6,839 nucleotides of DNA from Euryarchaeota archaeon UBA175 (GTDB taxonomy: Archaea; Thermoplasmatota; Poseidoniia; Poseidoniales; Thalassarchaeaceae), in NCBI GenBank assembly GCA_002497895.1, contig DAFD01000051.1, positions 7,393-14,231 of the forward strand. Reading direction: 5' to 3'. The notes under the pieces are model-generated. The model saw only the letters and a list, made by a program, of their open reading frames with translations, did no database searches and had not been told where the DNA came from. The position numbers and the translations under genes were made by a program. This document shows positions 6,094 to 6,839 of the stretch, piece by piece (position 1 is the first letter of the stretch; the number at the start of each line of letters is the position of its first letter).

Positions 6094-6839
6094 ATGGTCG
6101 AACAAGTTGATGTCTCTGAGCGCGCTGCTGCTATTGAGTATGCGATTAGAGATGTTGTAGTTCCAGCAGTCGAGTTGGAGAAGCAGGGGCATGAGATAAT
6201 TCGGCTCAACATAGGTGATCCTCTTGCCTACGAGGGATTACCAACTCCAACTCATATGATTGATGCTTACAAACGAGCATTGGATTCACAGGATAACGGC
6301 TACGGTCCGTCTTACGGTTTGTCTGCACTACGCCTAGCGATTGCATCCGCCGAGACGGGCAAGGGATGGCCTTGCTCAGAAGACGACGTCTATGTCACTC
6401 ACGGAGTGACCGAAGCTCTGCAAATCATCTTCGCTGCTTTCCTCGAAGAAGGCACGAAAGTTCTCGCCCCAGGACCTCACTACCCTCCTTACATGGCTTA
6501 TCCGCAGATGTACGGGGCTACGACGGTCGAATACAGGATGGACCCGACAGACGGTTGGCGCATTGATTTGGAGGATATACGTCAAAAAATGGATGATAGT
6601 GTCCGCCTTTTGGTGCTAATCAATCCGAACAATCCAACTGGAAACGTCGCAACCAAGGCCGAGATAGACGCAGTTTTCACTATCGCCCGGGATTATCCCA
6701 ATTGCACAATTATCGCCGACGAAATTTACGACGGGCTTGATTTCACAGGCTCGCTTGTATCACTTGCCTCCCGGTCAACCGATGTTCCCGTCATCACTCT
6801 CAATGGAGTCTCGAAGGTCTACTTCGCTCCCGGTTGGCG
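6094..6839 (+). CDS. Class I PLP aminotransferase, probably alanine aminotransferase (3' partial)
   Basis: The first 248 residues are present; the frame is open to the window end. Fold-type I aminotransferase marks occur in order: RLNIGDP (37-43), NGYGPSYG (68-75), PGPHYPPY (126-133) with Y130 expected to stack on PLP, NPNNPTG (177-183) with N180 contacting PLP, ADEIYDGL (208-215) with D209 pairing with the PLP ring nitrogen, and NGVSKVYFAPGW (237-248) with K241 as the Schiff-base lysine. The opening (IRDVVVPAVELEKQGHEII) and NGVSKVYFAPGW closely recall the Pyrococcus alanine aminotransferase, which interconverts pyruvate plus glutamate with alanine plus 2-oxoglutarate. Aspartate or another broad-range aminotransferase remains possible, as the C-terminal substrate-binding part is cut off. 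It begins six bases after the alaS stop with a weak GAGAG ribosome site overlapping that stop, so translation is probably coupled. Confidence 0.9.
   Translation, partial: MVEQVDVSERAAAIEYAIRDVVVPAVELEKQGHEIIRLNIGDPLAYEGLPTPTHMIDAYKRALDSQDNGYGPSYGLSALRLAIASAETGKGWPCSEDDVYVTHGVTEALQIIFAAFLEEGTKVLAPGPHYPPYMAYPQMYGATTVEYRMDPTDGWRIDLEDIRQKMDDSVRLLVLINPNNPTGNVATKAEIDAVFTIARDYPNCTIIADEIYDGLDFTGSLVSLASRSTDVPVITLNGVSKVYFAPGW

Noticed and set aside
1..6839. CRISPR array, tRNA or rRNA gene, transposon ends
   Set aside because: No regularly spaced repeats, cloverleaf-like sequence, rRNA-like stretches or terminal inverted repeats were recognised by eye; the only long direct repeat is the acidic-tail duplication.

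Overview
The window looks like a compact, ordinary stretch of archaeal chromosome. The clearest taxonomic marker is the alanyl-tRNA synthetase. It carries archaeal-type motifs (FEMMAHHAFN, and a long archaeal-style N-terminus ending in FIGNP) and the archaeal domain order. The RtcB ligase, the AlaAT-like aminotransferase resembling the Pyrococcus enzyme, and start regions that look leaderless agree with this. My best guess is a marine Thermoplasmatota archaeon such as Marine Group II / Poseidoniales, but that is inference from gene style, not a search. I see no mobile element, CRISPR array, rRNA or tRNA gene.

Layout from left to right. The window opens in the last 31 codons of a forward gene with an extremely acidic, internally duplicated tail (1-96). 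An intergenic stretch with GC-rich inverted repeats and a TATA-like box leads to a 56-residue forward gene (249-419) encoding a near-perfect heptad coiled coil. Convergent to it is an AlkA-type 3-methyladenine DNA glycosylase (453-1082, minus). Divergent from that gene, across a gap of about 46 bases, is a membrane-anchored or secreted protein of unknown function with conserved-looking His clusters (1129-1626, plus). Convergent to this is the tRNA-splicing / RNA-repair ligase RtcB (1655-3127, minus). RtcB is divergent from a complete archaeal AlaRS (3229-6087, plus). Six bases after AlaRS begins an alanine-aminotransferase-like class I PLP enzyme, which runs off the window end (6094-6839).

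Functionally, the right half is tRNA and alanine metabolism. RtcB joins spliced tRNA halves, AlaRS charges tRNA-Ala and edits mischarged product, and the next gene probably makes alanine from pyruvate, so alanine supply and alanine charging appear to share one transcript. The left half holds a DNA base-repair enzyme and three poorly known genes: the acidic tail, the coiled-coil peptide and the His-rich secreted protein.

I found no obviously new multi-gene system. The items most worth a second look are the small coiled-coil gene, the His-motif secreted protein, the loss of three of four zinc-ligand cysteines in the AlaRS N-terminus, the AlaRS-aminotransferase pair, and the small inverted repeats that sit in both convergent gaps.
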